Below are positions 43,800 to 55,535 of a stretch of 64,000 nucleotides of DNA, one piece after another. Made by a program: the position numbers and the translations under genes. Numbering within the stretch: position 1 is the stretch's first letter; every line of letters begins with the position of its first letter. The notes beneath the pieces were generated by a model. The model searched no databases. It was not told where the DNA came from and saw nothing but the letters and a program-made list of their open reading frames with translations. The stretch spans positions 34,907,082 to 34,971,081 of the forward strand of contig NC_133336.1 in NCBI RefSeq assembly GCF_042186555.1, given 5' to 3'. The stretch is from Aquarana catesbeiana (Eukaryota; Chordata; Amphibia; Anura; Ranidae).

Positions 43800-44659
43800 G
43801 ATCCCTCACAACTACCGCTATACGATTTACATGCCTGTTTGATCTGCACAAAATGTGAGTTTGTTTTTTATTGCTATTTTTAATAAATCCAAGTTAATAC
43901 GTTATTACACTATGTGAGTGTCTTCATCTCTCACATGGTACATGAATCTTCCGCTTGGCTTGGTGGTGTGATTATTTTCGAGGAAATCGTGCTGATTGCT
44001 TCCCCCCCTTCCCTCCGTTGGTGTGGTGATGACATCTATCCAGACAATACATCTAGACCAGTTGGTCACCAAGCCTTCTTGACCTGTTCTAGCATACGCT
44101 ATTTCAGGCCACTACTTCTGGTAAGCCTCCATATCTTCTGGTGATGGTCCTGGCACCGTTTTTAAATTTCTGTGCACCTTTGGTCGTTTATGGTCCATTC
44201 ATCTACCAGGCTACCGGGTCCAATTGATCTTCCTGCATATACAAGAAGAACACCTGTATACCATTTACACACTGCTATCACGGACTTTTTCTTTTTGGTG
44301 TTATGGACTCTATATTTGATTTTGCCTTCGATGCTTAAATCATCTATATACACATATGTGTTATTCTTTCACTAGTCACTGTCACAAATGCTCACATGAG
44401 ATGTTTTTGATTTGAATAATTTATGTTTACTTTGTTCATATTGTATTCACTTAATAGCGCCACACTGTGCATTTTTTAGTTACTTCCCAGCTGTTGTCAG
44501 CTGTCTCCTGCACAGAGCTTCTGCCGCTGGAGACCGGACCAGAGTGGCTTCAGAAAAAGGTATATGTAGCGATTTTATAACAGATAATTTCGCGCTACCT
44601 CCAATTGCAAGCAGCTAACACACCAAATTAGATAAGTGGCAGAGAAACATAAAAAACAA

Positions 44660-44918
44660 AAAAGTGTAGCGCTATAAAATGGTGGGCTATAAGCCCAAAT
44701 AACATCGGGAAAACTCCAAACATATCGAAGTTTTTTGTTGCAGCATTTCCAGTGTTGACATCAATATCACTACTTTTTATGTGATTGACACCACTTTTTG
44801 TGTTTTTATTTTGTCACCCCGTATGAAAATCTTATATTTTTCTATTCACTGTTTGGAGTTTTCAGATGTTATTTGGGCTTATAGCCCACCATTTTATAGC
44901 GCTACACTTTTTGTTTTA
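44660..44918. repeat. Inverted repeat, TGTAGCGCTATAAAATGG ends
   Basis: GTGTAGCGCTATAAAATGGT with GGGCTATAAGCCCAAATAAC at 44665-44705 is inverted at 44862-44912. The spacer is AT-rich and non-coding. The end GCGCTACAC resembles retroelement termini in frogs; family not proven. Confidence 0.65.
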
Positions 44919-45023
44919 TATGTAGCAATTTTAGCTTTCCAGGGCTAGATAGGTTAGCCTAAAAATTAAAATAAATAAATAAAAAAAAACAAAAACGTTT
45001 TTTATAAAACTATATTGTATATA

Positions 45024-45047
45024 CATACACACACACACACACACACT
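45024..45047. repeat. (AC)n microsatellite
   Basis: About eleven AC dinucleotides, preceded by ATATACATAC. Confidence 0.85.
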
Positions 45048-45458
45048 ACAATTTTGCAAACAGGCAATTTTTCCCTCCTACACTGATGTACACTGATGAG
45101 GCTGCACTGAGTGGCAGCACTGATGGGCAGTGATAGGCGGCACTGTTGGGGCTGCACTGATAATCAGTGCCTGATTATCAGTGTAGATGTCTCTTTCACA
45201 CAAGCCAGTTACCGGCTCTTCTCATACTGTCAGCGTAAGGAAAGGAATGCCGATAACCGACTTGTGTTTATGTTGTGCTTGGACACAGCTGATCACGTGG
45301 TAAAGGGCCGCTGTGATTGGCCCTTTACCCCTATCTGTGACCAGCTGTGTACCAAGGACACAGAGCACGCGGCAGTGGGCACGATCACAGTAGGACGTCA
45401 CATGAACTGGCCGACTGCGCTGTAGCTGTCATTTGTCTATAGCGCAGTGGGCAAGTGG

Positions 45459-45716
45459 TTAAAGTGATTGTAAAGCCTAAACATTTTTTACCTTAATGTA
45501 TTCCTTGTACTAAAGAGTTTATTAACCCGAAAAAAAAATAAATGGATCCTGCTCCTTTAAAGCAAGAGCATCATGGGCTTCCCATGGGGGCGCTGGAGAG
45601 AGGGAAGGGGCCAGGAGCAGCGGCGGGGGACCCGCACAGAGGAGGTTCGTGGCACGGAGCAGGCAAGTATAGACATGTTTGTTATTTTTAAAAAAAAAAT
45701 TGCCTTTACAATCCCT
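45459..45716. mobile_element. TTAA-flanked MITE, AAAGTGATTGTAAAGCC ends
   Basis: TTAAAGTGATTGTAAAGCC at the left faces TTTACAATCCCTTTAA at the right. Its left TTAA is also the right end (GGCAAGTGG then TTAA) of a preceding element covering about 44930-45462. Confidence 0.65.
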
Positions 45717-46161
45717 TTAAAGGTCTGGCTTTACATACACTTTAAAAAAGGCATTTGGTCAAATCGCTTCATGTGTTAAAGTTTAATATTTTTTACGTAG
45801 TTACATGTAAATAGGCATGTTCCATACCTGGCTGATCCCTCTGCTCCCCCCCCCCCCCCCCCACTACTACAGTGATGCTGTCTTCAGGGTGCCAAATGGA
45901 TGGCCTTCTACAAAGTAACTCCTAGGGGTCACTTTCTCGACATGGGTGCCATTCAGAGAACGCCTTGCATTATACCCATTCAATACAAGACTTTCTGGGA
46001 TTGGATGTAGGCGAGTTTGTAACGTCACCTCCCCACCTCATTCAATCATTGAATGCTTTGCATTCATTGAGAGAATGCAAAGCATTCTCTAAATTGATGC
46101 CCATACTGAGAAAGCTCCACATGGTTACTATGCAGCAGAGAAAGAAAAGAAGGAGCGCCCT

Positions 46162-46299
46162 TATCCCAAGATGGCTGACGCGTTTCAAGGATTAGGGTGC
46201 GCAGATATATAAAGAGGTGACAAGGAGAGAGCAGCCATTGCCCGCTTAGGCTCTGAGGAAAAGGGTACGCCCTTGAAACGCGTCAGCCATCTTGGGATA
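46162..46299. repeat. Perfect 29-bp inverted repeat around a hammerhead-like core
   Basis: 46162-46190 and 46271-46299 are exact inverse copies (TATCCCAAGATGGCTGACGC at the left start). The 80-base spacer provides the CTGAGGA core box and stem II of the ribozyme-like motif. The same architecture is seen at 12.5 kb. Confidence 0.85.
46249..46288 (+). ncRNA. Hammerhead ribozyme, type I, intact core
   Basis: All conserved boxes are present in order: stem I GGCT (46249-46252), CTGAGGA (46253-46259), stem II AAGGG/CCCTT closed by a TACG loop (46261-46274), GAAA (46275-46278), a two-base-pair stem III A-C/G-T with a GC loop (46278-46283), C at 46284 as the cleavage site, and AGCC (46285-46288) closing stem I. 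The very short stem III is the form known from Penelope-like elements. One A (46260) is unpaired before stem II. No element coding sequence is adjacent, so this may be a solo terminal remnant. Confidence 0.72.
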
Positions 46300-46499
46300 T
46301 CGGTTTGATCCCCTGGACATCAGGTCCTGGCTTGCTGGTGTTCAGAAAAGCATTCCTGTTTATTGTCAAAGCCTCATGCAAATGCTCGTTTGTGAGTATA
46401 AATTTTGCTGTTTTTTATGCTTTAAAAAAGCTTTATCATTGGTAATGCACTAGGTCGGTGCGGCCTCCTTTTCTTTCTTTTTTAGTTTATGAATACCCA

Positions 46500-47170
46500 T
46501 TGTTCTGAGGAGGGCTGCAAGACGGCAGGCATTACTTTATAAAGTTGGTTACACCATGCACTGAGAGACTAGACACACGAGCGCAGGAGAGTTTTACTGT
46601 TTTTTACTATGCATCAGAGAACATGATCTGGAAGACAGTGATGCTACTCCTTTCACAGGGATCCCAGAGTTATTGATCATTCGTACTTACACTGGTCCAG
46701 CAAATTGGTCCAATGTAACCAAGCAAAAAATAAACATAAGTGACATTCATCTTAAGATAACTGCTAAAATGAGCCATCCAATTTTTAATAAACGTCCCAA
46801 TAATTAACATGCAACTATGTGGACCTTCTCTCTTTATTTGAACTGTATATTTAGCCAGGCACAGCTTCTGAGCCGCCGTTCATACACCATAATGTGGATA
46901 CTTGGCCAGATGTTTCTAGTGCCAGCAGTGTCTTCGCTTGTATATTAAAATAGAGATAACCAGTACACTGCTATAAAACGAGTATCAGATAATCCTCCGC
47001 GATTGATTCTGGCCTGGTGCTCCCAGCTTGTCTCTGGTTTAAAGGCAGGACTGTTACCTAAGTTACGAATGCCTTTCTGGTAGGAATGGGGCTGCATTTG
47101 TCTAGTCAGGCTCTGGAAGGCACAAGTTGTTCCCATTGATGTGACCCCGGGGTGCCAAAAAAAACACTAT
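46500..47170. other. Intron 2 sequence, nothing recognised
   Basis: No repeats or exons could be supported between the hammerhead-like hairpin and the MITE at 47171. Confidence 0.35.
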
Positions 47171-47593
47171 TGCCCTGTACACACGATCGGACATTGATCG
47201 GACATTCCGACAACAAAATCCATGGATTTTATCCGACGGATGTTGGCTCAAACTTGTCTTGCATACACACGGTCGCACAAAGTTGATGGAAAATCCGATC
47301 GTTCTGAGCGCGGTGACGTAAAACACGTACGTCGGGACTATAAACGGGGCAGTAGCCAATAGCTTCCGTCTCTTAATTTATTCTGAGCATGCGTGGCACT
47401 TTGTGTGTACACATGATCGGAATTTAAACGATCGGATTTTGTTGTCGGAAAATTTTATATCCTGCTCTCAAACTTTGTGTGTCAGAAATTCAGACGGGAA
47501 AAGTCCGATGGAGCCCACACACGATCGGAATTTTGGACAACACAATCCGATCGCACTTTTTCCGTCGGAAAATCCGACCGTGTGTACAGGGCA
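47171..47593. mobile_element. Palindromic MITE, TGCCCTGTACACACG ends (copy 2)
   Basis: TGCCCTGTACACACGATCGG at the left faces CCGTGTGTACAGGGCA at the right. Internal GACAACAAAATCCATGG and TTTGTGTGTACACATGATCGG parallel the copy at 1593. Better preserved than copy 1. Confidence 0.82.
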
Positions 47594-48187
47594 TAAGGGT
47601 TTGGGACCACACAGTTTTCACTGGCACTCAGTCATGTCACTTTTTCTTTTCTTGCACTCACCTCTTTGGCAAGCCTTTTGACCAGCTCAGAGAAAGGTTT
47701 ATACCGCCTAAAAGCCCCATTTGCGTACAGCACATGCCGCTTTTTATTTATGTGTACACCATTTATCCCAGGCACTAGCACTGCACGTGTGGCTTGTTTT
47801 TTTTTATGCACAGAGACTGAGGGTGCAGGTTATCAGGGCCTGTCAGGGGAAGACACAGCGGGTAAATAAGTATTGAACACGTCACCATTTTTCTAGGTAA
47901 ATATATTTCTAAAAGGTGCTATTGATATGAAATTTTCCCAATGTCGGTAACAACCCATGCAATCCATACATACAAAGACACCAAAGCAAATATGTTCATA
48001 AATGAAGTTCTGTGTAATAAAAAAATGGAAGGACAGAGGGAAAAGTATTGAACACTAACTGAAATTTATTTAATACTTGGTACAAATTCCTTTGTTGGTA
48101 ATGACTGTTGCAAGACGCCTCCTGTATGGGAGAAATTAGTCACATGCATTGCTCAGATGTGATTTTCTTCCACACAGTCTTCAAATA

Positions 48188-49618
48188 TTAACCTCTTCGC
48201 GCCCGCGCTATAGCCAAAAGACGGCTGCAGCGCGGACGCTAATTGCCGGGAGGCCGTCCCTGGACGTCCTCCTGTTTACTTCCGCGATTCGCGCTCCCTC
48301 GGGCGCGCATCAGGAAAGTTCTGTGCTGGCCATGTCCCTTGGACACAGCCAGTCACAGATCACTGAAAATGGCCAATCATAGCGTTGTAAACATATGAGA
48401 TCATCTCTCATCGCCGGCTCTCCCTCCTCACACAGAGACAGCGTGTGAGGAGGAAGAGTGAACCGCTGCAGCGGTAAGTGTAAAAAAAACAAACAAAAAA
48501 AAAGTGTCCCCACTGCCATGTCCCTGCCATCTGTCCCCAGTGCCAGGTATAAGTGCCATCTGTCATCAGTGCCATCTGTCATCAGTGTCACGTGTCATCA
48601 GTGCCACGTATTAGTGCCATCTGTCATCAGTGTCACGTATCAGTGCCATCTGTCATCAGTGCCACATCAGTGTCACGTATCAGTGCCATCTGTCATCAGT
48701 GCCACATCAGTGTCATCAGTGCCACGTATCAGTGCCATCTGTCATCAGTGCCACATATCAGTGCCATCTGTCATCAGTGCCAAGTGTCATTGTCCTGGTG
48801 CTCCAGGGCTTCAAAAGCGTAATAGGTAGTCAACAAGTTAGATGTGTAATTTATGCTCCTAGAACACCTGACGGTGCTCCCTGCATGTTGGGCCTCCCTA
48901 TGTGGCCAGGCTGTAAAAAAGTCCCACACATGTGGTATCGTAATACTCAGGAGGAGTAGCAGAATGTATTTTGGGGTGTTATTTGTGGTATATACATGCC
49001 ATGTGAGAGAAATAACCTATTACAATGACAATGTTGTGGGAAAAAAAAATCTTCATTTTGCAAAGAATTGTGGGAAAAAATGACAACATCAAAAAGCTCA
49101 CCATGCATCTTACTAAATACCTTGGAATGTCTACTTTCAAAAAAGGGTTCATTTGGGGGGTATTTGTACTTTCCTGACTTGTTCGGGTCGCAAGAAATGA
49201 GATAGGCTGTCAGTACATCAAGTGTGATCAATTTTTCATAATTTGCACCATAGTTTGTAGACTCTCTAACTTTCACAAAAGTTAATTTGGGTTATTTTTA
49301 CCAAAGATATGTAGCAGTATAAATTGTGGCCAAAATTTATGAAGAAAAATTAAAAATTGCTAAATTTTATCACAGAAACTAAGAAAAATGCATTTTTTTT
49401 CAAAATTTTCGGTCTTTTTTTATTTATAGCGCAAAAAATAAAAAACCCAGAGGTGATCAAATACCACCAAAAGAAAGCTCTATTTGTATGAAAAAAAGGA
49501 CAAAAAATTCATTTGAGTACAGTATTACATGACTCAGTAATTGTCATTCAAAGTGTGAGAGCGCTGAAAGCTGAAAATTGTTCTGGGGGGTTTAAGTGCC
49601 CAGTTGTCAAGTGCTTAA
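48188..49618. mobile_element. TTAA element inserted in Tc1, inverted orientation
   Basis: Begins at TTAA 48188-48191 and ends at TTAA 49615-49618. Its antisense carries the AGCTTTCTTTTGGTGGTATT phrase (49455-49485) in the opposite direction to the next element. Contains the minisatellite at 48530-48790. Non-coding. Confidence 0.68.
48530..48790. repeat. Minisatellite built on CATCAGTGCCA words
   Basis: Higher-order tandem array: units such as GTGCCATCTGTCATCA and GTGTCACGTATCA alternate about 14 times. Reads open in several frames only because the unit lacks stops. Confidence 0.88.
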
Positions 49619-50603
49619 CCACCTCAATACAGGGCACTTACACCCCCTTCCTGCCCAAGCCATTTTTCGGTTTTTAGCGCTGTCGCACTTTGAATGACAA
49701 TTGCGCGGTCATGTTACACTGCACCTTAATTAAATTTTTATCATTTTTTTCCCCACAAATAGAGCTTTCTTTTGGTGGTATTTGATCACCTCTGCGGTTT
49801 TTATTTATTGCGCTATAAACAAAAGAAGAGGGACAATTTTGAAAAAACACAATATTTTTTACTTTTTGCTATAATAAATATCCAATTTTTTTTTTTTTTA
49901 AACAAATTTTTTCCTCAGTTTAGGCCGATACGTATTCTTCTACATATTTTTGGTAAAAAAAAATTGCGATAAGCGTATATTGATTGGTTTGCGCAAAAGT
50001 TATAGCGTCTACAAAATACGGGATAGATTTATAGTATTTTTATTATTTATTTATTTTTTACTAGTAATGGCGGCGATCTGCAATTTTTATTGTGACTACG
50101 ATATTGCGGCGGACACATTGGACACTTTTGACACATTTTTGGGACCATTCACATTTATACAGCGATCAATGCTATAAAATTGCATTGATTACTGTGTAAA
50201 TGTGACTGGCAGGGAAGGGGTTAACACTAGGGGGCGCTCGAGGGGTTAATGTATGACCTAAGGAGGTGATTCTAACTGTGGGGGGAGGGGACTGACTGGG
50301 GGAGGTGACCGATCGCTGTCCCTATGTACAAGGGACACGCCATCGGTCTCCTCTCCTCTCTGACAGGACGTGGATCTGTGTTTACATGCACAGATCCACG
50401 CTCCTGCTCTGTTACCTGGCAATCGCGGGTGCCCGGCGGACATCGCGGCCGCCGGGCACGCGCACCGGGTCCCGAGTGACGCAGCGGGCGCGCGCGCGCC
50501 CCCTAGTGGCTCGGGAGGGCGAGGACGTCATATGACGTCCTCCCAGAACAATAGAAACCTCGTCCAGCCGTCATATGACGGTGGGCGGTGGCTTAGTGGT
50601 TAA
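49615..50603. mobile_element. TTAA element in Tc1, partner of the preceding one
   Basis: TTAACCACCTCAATACAGGG at the left, GGCTTAGTGG then TTAA (50600-50603) at the right. Contains ACTTTGAATGACAATTG and AGCTTTCTTTTGGTGGTATT. Shares the TTAA at 49615-49618 with its inverted neighbour. The Tc1 sequence resumes directly at AGGTTCCGTGGGCC. Confidence 0.7.
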
Positions 50604-50800
50604 AGGTTCCGTGGGCCTCTTCTATGGCCTCTGTATTTCGTTCTTTCCATAGATTTTCTATTGAATTCAAATCAGGTGATTGGCTGGGCCATTCTAGCAC
50701 CTTTATTTTCTTTCTTTCTTTGAAACCAATGGAGAGTTTCCTTGGCTTTGTGTTTGGGATCATTATCATGCTGAAATGTCCACCCTTAATTCATCTTTTT
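50604..50800 (-). pseudogene. Tc1 transposase fragment (catalytic end)
   Basis: On the minus strand this piece reads FQHDNDPKHKAKETLHW, which carries the second catalytic aspartate region of Tc1 transposases. In a shifted frame it continues WPSQSPDLNSIENLW, with the family signature PDLNPIE(N/H)LW. At least one frameshift separates the two motifs. The remainder of the gene is in the other Tc1 pieces. Confidence 0.82.
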
Positions 50801-50928
50801 ATTTATTTTTTTAAATGAAAATTTTACTAATGATTATATTCATTTGTCCAATTACATTTGAGCCCCAGAAAATGGGGGAACTGTGTAAAAATGGTTGCAG
50901 TTCCTAAAAATGTACTTGATATTTAGGT

Positions 50929-53900
50929 TTTTTTTTTAAATCTGTTTATTGATTTTCATAACACAAAAGGAAAAACTTAACAACATACAAGGTCATAGAG
51001 GGCATCAGGGTGACCTCAGCAGGAAACACGTCATCTGGTACTTAGACATACAAAGCATAACAGGAGAAATGGGTCACCTTAGTGAGTACATTAGGTTGGC
51101 TTCTGGGGTTATGAACTAGTGTAGAACCCGGGTATACCGATCAGATCAGGACATGAAAAGATCTATAACATCACACGAATATCATCCGGAAAGGAGTATC
51201 CTGAAGCGCTAGTTGTTTAGGGGGCTTCAGTGGCTGTAGAAGGGTCTGCTAGCCATTTGGACTAGACCTTGTCGTATTTTTTAGGGCAGCCTCTATTAGT
51301 ATAAGTGTCTTTGTAGAGTGGCAAGCTGTTGTTGATCAATTGTTTCCACAGGGGAGGAGGAGTAGGCTTGCGCCAGCATAGGGCAATGGCTTTGCGGGCA
51401 TAGAATAGGAGCAGCCCAACCAGAGTGCGGCCTGCTACCGTAGGGATTAATTGTTCTATCAAGCCTAGCATGCATATTGCCATAGAAGGTTGCAATGGTA
51501 TAAAGGTCAGTATCTCTGTCCAATACCCGATAATAGCTGGGCACGTCCAGAAGATGTGGGTAAAGTCCCCAGGGGTTCCCCCCGCAACGGGGGGGGGGGG
51601 GGGGTCGGGATTCATTTTGTGTAGCCTGTGGGGGGGTAAAAAAAATATGCACGGTGGACCATTTTGAACTGAACCAGTCGATCTCTTAATGAGACGAGGG
51701 AGCTGAAGGGGAAGTCCCATATGTAGTCCCAGTCGTCATTGTCGAAGTCTGGGATGTCTTGCGACCAAAGGTGGGTTTCTTTGCACAGTCAGATCTAAGG
51801 AGGTCTTCTAATGCAGACTGGACCAGTTGGGGGGGGAAGAGCGTGGAAACTGACGTCCGAAGGCGTAGGAAAGCTGAAGGAAACGAAAAAAGTAGGACTG
51901 TGTGATGTTGAAATCAGAGGTCAATTTGGAGAGCGGGGCCAGGGATTGGTTATCAATTACCTGAGCCAGTGTTTTAACGTTAAATCTGGTCCAAGCATGG
52001 GGTTCAGGCAATTTATAGCTATGTTCAAGGGTGGGGTTCAGCCATAAGGGGGCACCGGGGGATATCGCATTTTTTAGGATATTGTTCTATTTTGAGACCT
52101 GCCCCCCACATGCGTAACGTGGTGCGCATGGAGGGTGTCAATGGATAAGGGGCCTGGGGACCATGGAAGAGTAAAAATTTTAGCTCTTCTAGTGACTTCA
52201 CCACAGCCGCCTCGACTAAGGTTGCTGGGTTGGTTGTGTCTGGCTGGAGGCACCAAACACCGGTGACTAGCTGGGTAGCCAGAAAATATTTATACAAATC
52301 CGGGCACGCCAGGCCGCCTTGGGAGAAAGGGCGCACCAATGTGGACCAGCTACCTAGGGGACTGGGAACCCCATATAAAAGAGACAAGGAGGCAATGCAG
52401 TCGGGTGAAAAAGGATTTGGGAATCCATTGTGGGGAGTTTCAAAAAAGAGGTAGGCAAATTTGGGCAGGATTTTCATTTTTATCAAATTTATACTCCCCA
52501 ACAATGAGTTGCAGCGATTCCCACGCCTTTAACCGCAGACGAACCTCCTGGACCACTGGGGACAAGCTGAGGGCTATAAAGTCTGCAGCTTGTCTGGAGA
52601 CCACCACCCCGAGATATCTGAAGCTACCCATTGTAAGGGAATATCAGGAGGAGCACTGGAGCGGGCTGCAGGGTCTATAGGAAACAGAAGGGATTTCGCC
52701 CAATTGACTTTGAGGCCTGTGACTTCAGAAAATTATTTGAGGACCTGTAGGGCCCCTCTGAGTGAGGAGTCTGCATCACTGAGGAAAAGAAGAAGGTCAT
52801 CCGCGTACAGGGCCACCCTCTCCTCCAACCATCCAATACACAGTCCCTTGACATGTAGGGAGGTGCGAAGGGCCTCGGCAATTGGTTCCATTGCAATGGC
52901 AAATAGTGCCGGAGAGAGAGGACAACCCTGCCGCGTGCCTCTGGTCAGTGGGAAGGACTGTGACAGGCCCCCCCCAACTTGATGGCCGAGGTAGGGTCCC
53001 GGTAGAGGACCTGTAACCATTTGATGAAGATCAGGGGGAATCCCATTCTGCGGAGGACCTCCCAGAAAAAAGGCCACTCGACAGTGTCAAAGGCCTTCTA
53101 TGTCCAGGGAGGCGACCACCCTGGTTCCCTCGTTCAGGTGTTTGTGTGTGTATGTTGGTGAATAGGCGTCTCAGATTTACGTCAGTTGCACTATTGGCCA
53201 TGAGCCCAGTCTGGTCAGTCTCTATGACAGTTGGGAGTAAGGGCTGTATTCTTATGTTTAGTAATTTGGTGAGGATTTTGAAATCTGTATTAAGCAGGGC
53301 AATAGGTCTGTATGAGGCGCAAGAGGTGGGGTCCTTAGGAGCTTTGTGGATTAAAATAACATGAGCATGACTCGTGGAGGCCAGGAGGGCACCATCAGTC
53401 AAACACTGGGAGTAAAGCTGGGCTAGCTTGGGGGCAAGCAGGTCACCATGAGTTTTGTAGAACTCAATGGGCAGACCGTCCGGGTCAGGAGATTTTTTAG
53501 AGGGGAAGGACCCGATCACCTCCAGTACCTCCTCCGGGGTAATTGGTCTCACCAAGGACTCCCTCTCCCCATCTGAAAGCCAGCCTAGTGCCAGCGGGTC
53601 CAGCCAGGGTGCAAGGTCCCTGGGCCGGAAATCTGGTGGGAGCACAGAGGTATAGAGGGAACTGTAATAAAGGCAGAATGCCTCCAAAATGTCCGGTAGG
53701 GAAGAGACCGATTCACCTGAAGGGGACACTATAGTAAGGATCACTGTCAGTGGTCGATCATGTTGTGCCAGCATCGCCAATAGGCGACCGTTGTGGTCAC
53801 CCTGTTCGAAAAAAATCTTTGTTCTGGTAGAGGTCCAGCCTGTTGACCTCGGTGAGGTGTAGGTGTAAGTTGTGTTTAGCGGCATTGAGGGAGTCAAAGT

Positions 53901-55535
53901 GTGCATCAGTGGGGTCAGCAGTATAAGTGTCTGACTGGGATTGTACAGTGGCTTGGAAGGCAGATGTGGTTGTGGTTTGTTCTCTGCAGATCCCAGCAAT
54001 AGCGGAGATATATTGCCCTCTAGTAAAGGCTTTGAAGGCGTCCCAGGTCACCCCCCAGGGAGGAGGACCCCACATTAATGTCCCAGTACTCTGCAAGGCG
54101 AGGTGGGGTGGTACTTGTCACGTCGGCATGGGAGAGCCAGTGAGTCCCCAAACGCCAAAGGGCCGAAGTGTGGGAAGAGGGGCAGCAAATACTAAGGAGT
54201 AGGGGGCTGTGGTCTGAGAGCCCACTGGGCAAGTATGAGGCGTCTACAACATCCGTCATCATGGTCGGGTTGGCAAAGGCTAAGTCGATATGGGAGGAAG
54301 TTTTGGATGTGGTGGAGAAACAGGAGTAGGCTCTGGTCGTGGGATGCTTCCATCTCCAGATCTCGGTTACTCCCATTGCCTGAGCCCAGGAGAGCAGTTC
54401 TGTGGAAAATTGCTTGGGAGGGACAGGTCTGTCCAAGTAAGTAACAGCCTAGCAGGGCAGTATGGGGTGACCTTCTCCAAAATAGTGTATAGAGTAGCTG
54501 GGGCAAAGGGAGGAGGAATATACATGTTAACCACTATATACCTAGTGAACCAGACAGTGAACACCAATATCACATATTTGCCGTGGGGGTCAGTATGAAC
54601 CTGTTGCATCACACATGGAAAAGATTTGCTGATCAGGATCGTGACCCCCCTGGCATAGGTGGAATAGGAGGCATGGAAGGCTCTCTGGATCCACGGCTTT
54701 TTTAGCGACAGGAGTTTGCTGTCCATGAGATGTGTTTCCTGTAGCCGCGTCATATGGGGAAAATGCAGTTTAAAGGTATTTGAAGAGCACTGCTCTTTTA
54801 AATTTGGAGTTGAGCCCCCGAACATTCCAGGACATTATGCGACTCTCATCCTGCTGGGATAAAGGAGACTGAAACGGATGCCTTTTTCTCTCAACCTTTT
54901 GCGTATCAGTGAAGGATTTGCGTTGTTGCTGTATTTCCTGGGAATAGTCAGGGAAGAACAGCAGCTTGGTGTCTTCGTATTTAATTTCAGGCTTGGCCCG
55001 GGCACCAGGATGCGGTCTCGGTCCCGATAATTGAGGAACCGTAGTAGAAAAGGGCGCGGTGGGGCCCCGGGCGGGATCGGTGGAACCCTGTAGGCATGTT
55101 CCAGGACAAAGGTCGGCGCAAGGTAGGCCGAACAAATCAGTAGGCCTGGAGCCCTATGCCCGCTCAGGTAGGCCCAGGATGAAAAAGTTGTTTCGCCTTA
55201 GGCAGTTCTCGGTGTCTATAGCCTGTTCTTGCAAGGCACGTACCTGCAGCTGTAGAGCCCTGAGGTCCCTGGAATCGGTGCAGAGAAGTGAAGCGCTCCA
55301 GAGTCAGGCTTTGTGGTGCGAGTTCTAGGTGGTCCCATCCGGGCTGAACCAGAATGATGGTTCTGTTCCTGGGGTGGTCATGGAGCAGATGGTGGTCAGC
55401 GGGATGAGAAACGAGGGTTGGAACGGCTGAAAAAAGCTGGTAGATGAATAGCAGGATCGGAGCTCCGGTGAAGCACGTCCGGTCTGTCTCACGTGCTGGC
55501 CACGCCCCCCTCCCCTTTTTCATCTGTATCATCCT
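50929..55535 (-). mobile_element. L1/Tx1-like LINE inserted in Tc1
   Basis: Minus-strand non-LTR element of about 4.6 kb. The 3' end carries AATAAA followed by a short A run (T run on the plus strand at 50930-50940). Order on the minus strand: ORF1 C-terminal RNA-binding region, endonuclease, RT with YADD, and a terminal zinc-finger-like CCHC region. It splits the Tc1 copy; CATCT-like bases at both junctions (near 50790-50800 and 55522-55532) could be the target duplication. Confidence 0.82.
51262..54835 (-). pseudogene. L1-like ORF2 (endonuclease-RT), many frameshifts
   Basis: Starts MSWNVRGLNSKFKRAV at 54835. Endonuclease pieces include LQETHLM, SHIDLAFANP and LSDHSPLLLS (SDH box). RT pieces include SPDPDGLPIEFY, ASYRPIALLNTDFKILTKLL, GTRQGCPLSPALFAIAMEP and the catalytic LYADDLLLF. 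Near the 3' end FTHIFWTCPAIIGYW resembles the zf-RVT region of L1 ORF2. The pieces lie in different frames, so at least five frame breaks are present. Confidence 0.85.

Larger units (their letters stand above)
42398..44477 (+). mobile_element. Penelope-like element, 5' truncated
   Basis: The insertion is bounded by an 18-base direct repeat, AGTCACTTCCCAGCTGTT at 42380-42397 and AGTTACTTCCCAGCTGTT at 44478-44495 (one mismatch), read as the target-site duplication. It holds the GIY-YIG endonuclease tail, about 1.7 kb of non-coding 3' sequence, and a hammerhead-like motif at 43.76 kb. No reverse transcriptase remains, so the 5' part was lost on insertion. Lies in MIS18BP1 intron 2, antisense to the gene. 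Confidence 0.85.

Noticed and set aside
47662..47707. An additional MIS18BP1 exon
   Set aside because: Splice signals look good but the phase does not fit between the neighbouring exons; kept only as a low-interest observation.
48458..48829. Open frames of 89-123 codons rich in S, C, H and V
   Set aside because: They are translations of the tandem CATCAGTGCC array, which lacks stops in several frames; no start context or conservation is expected.
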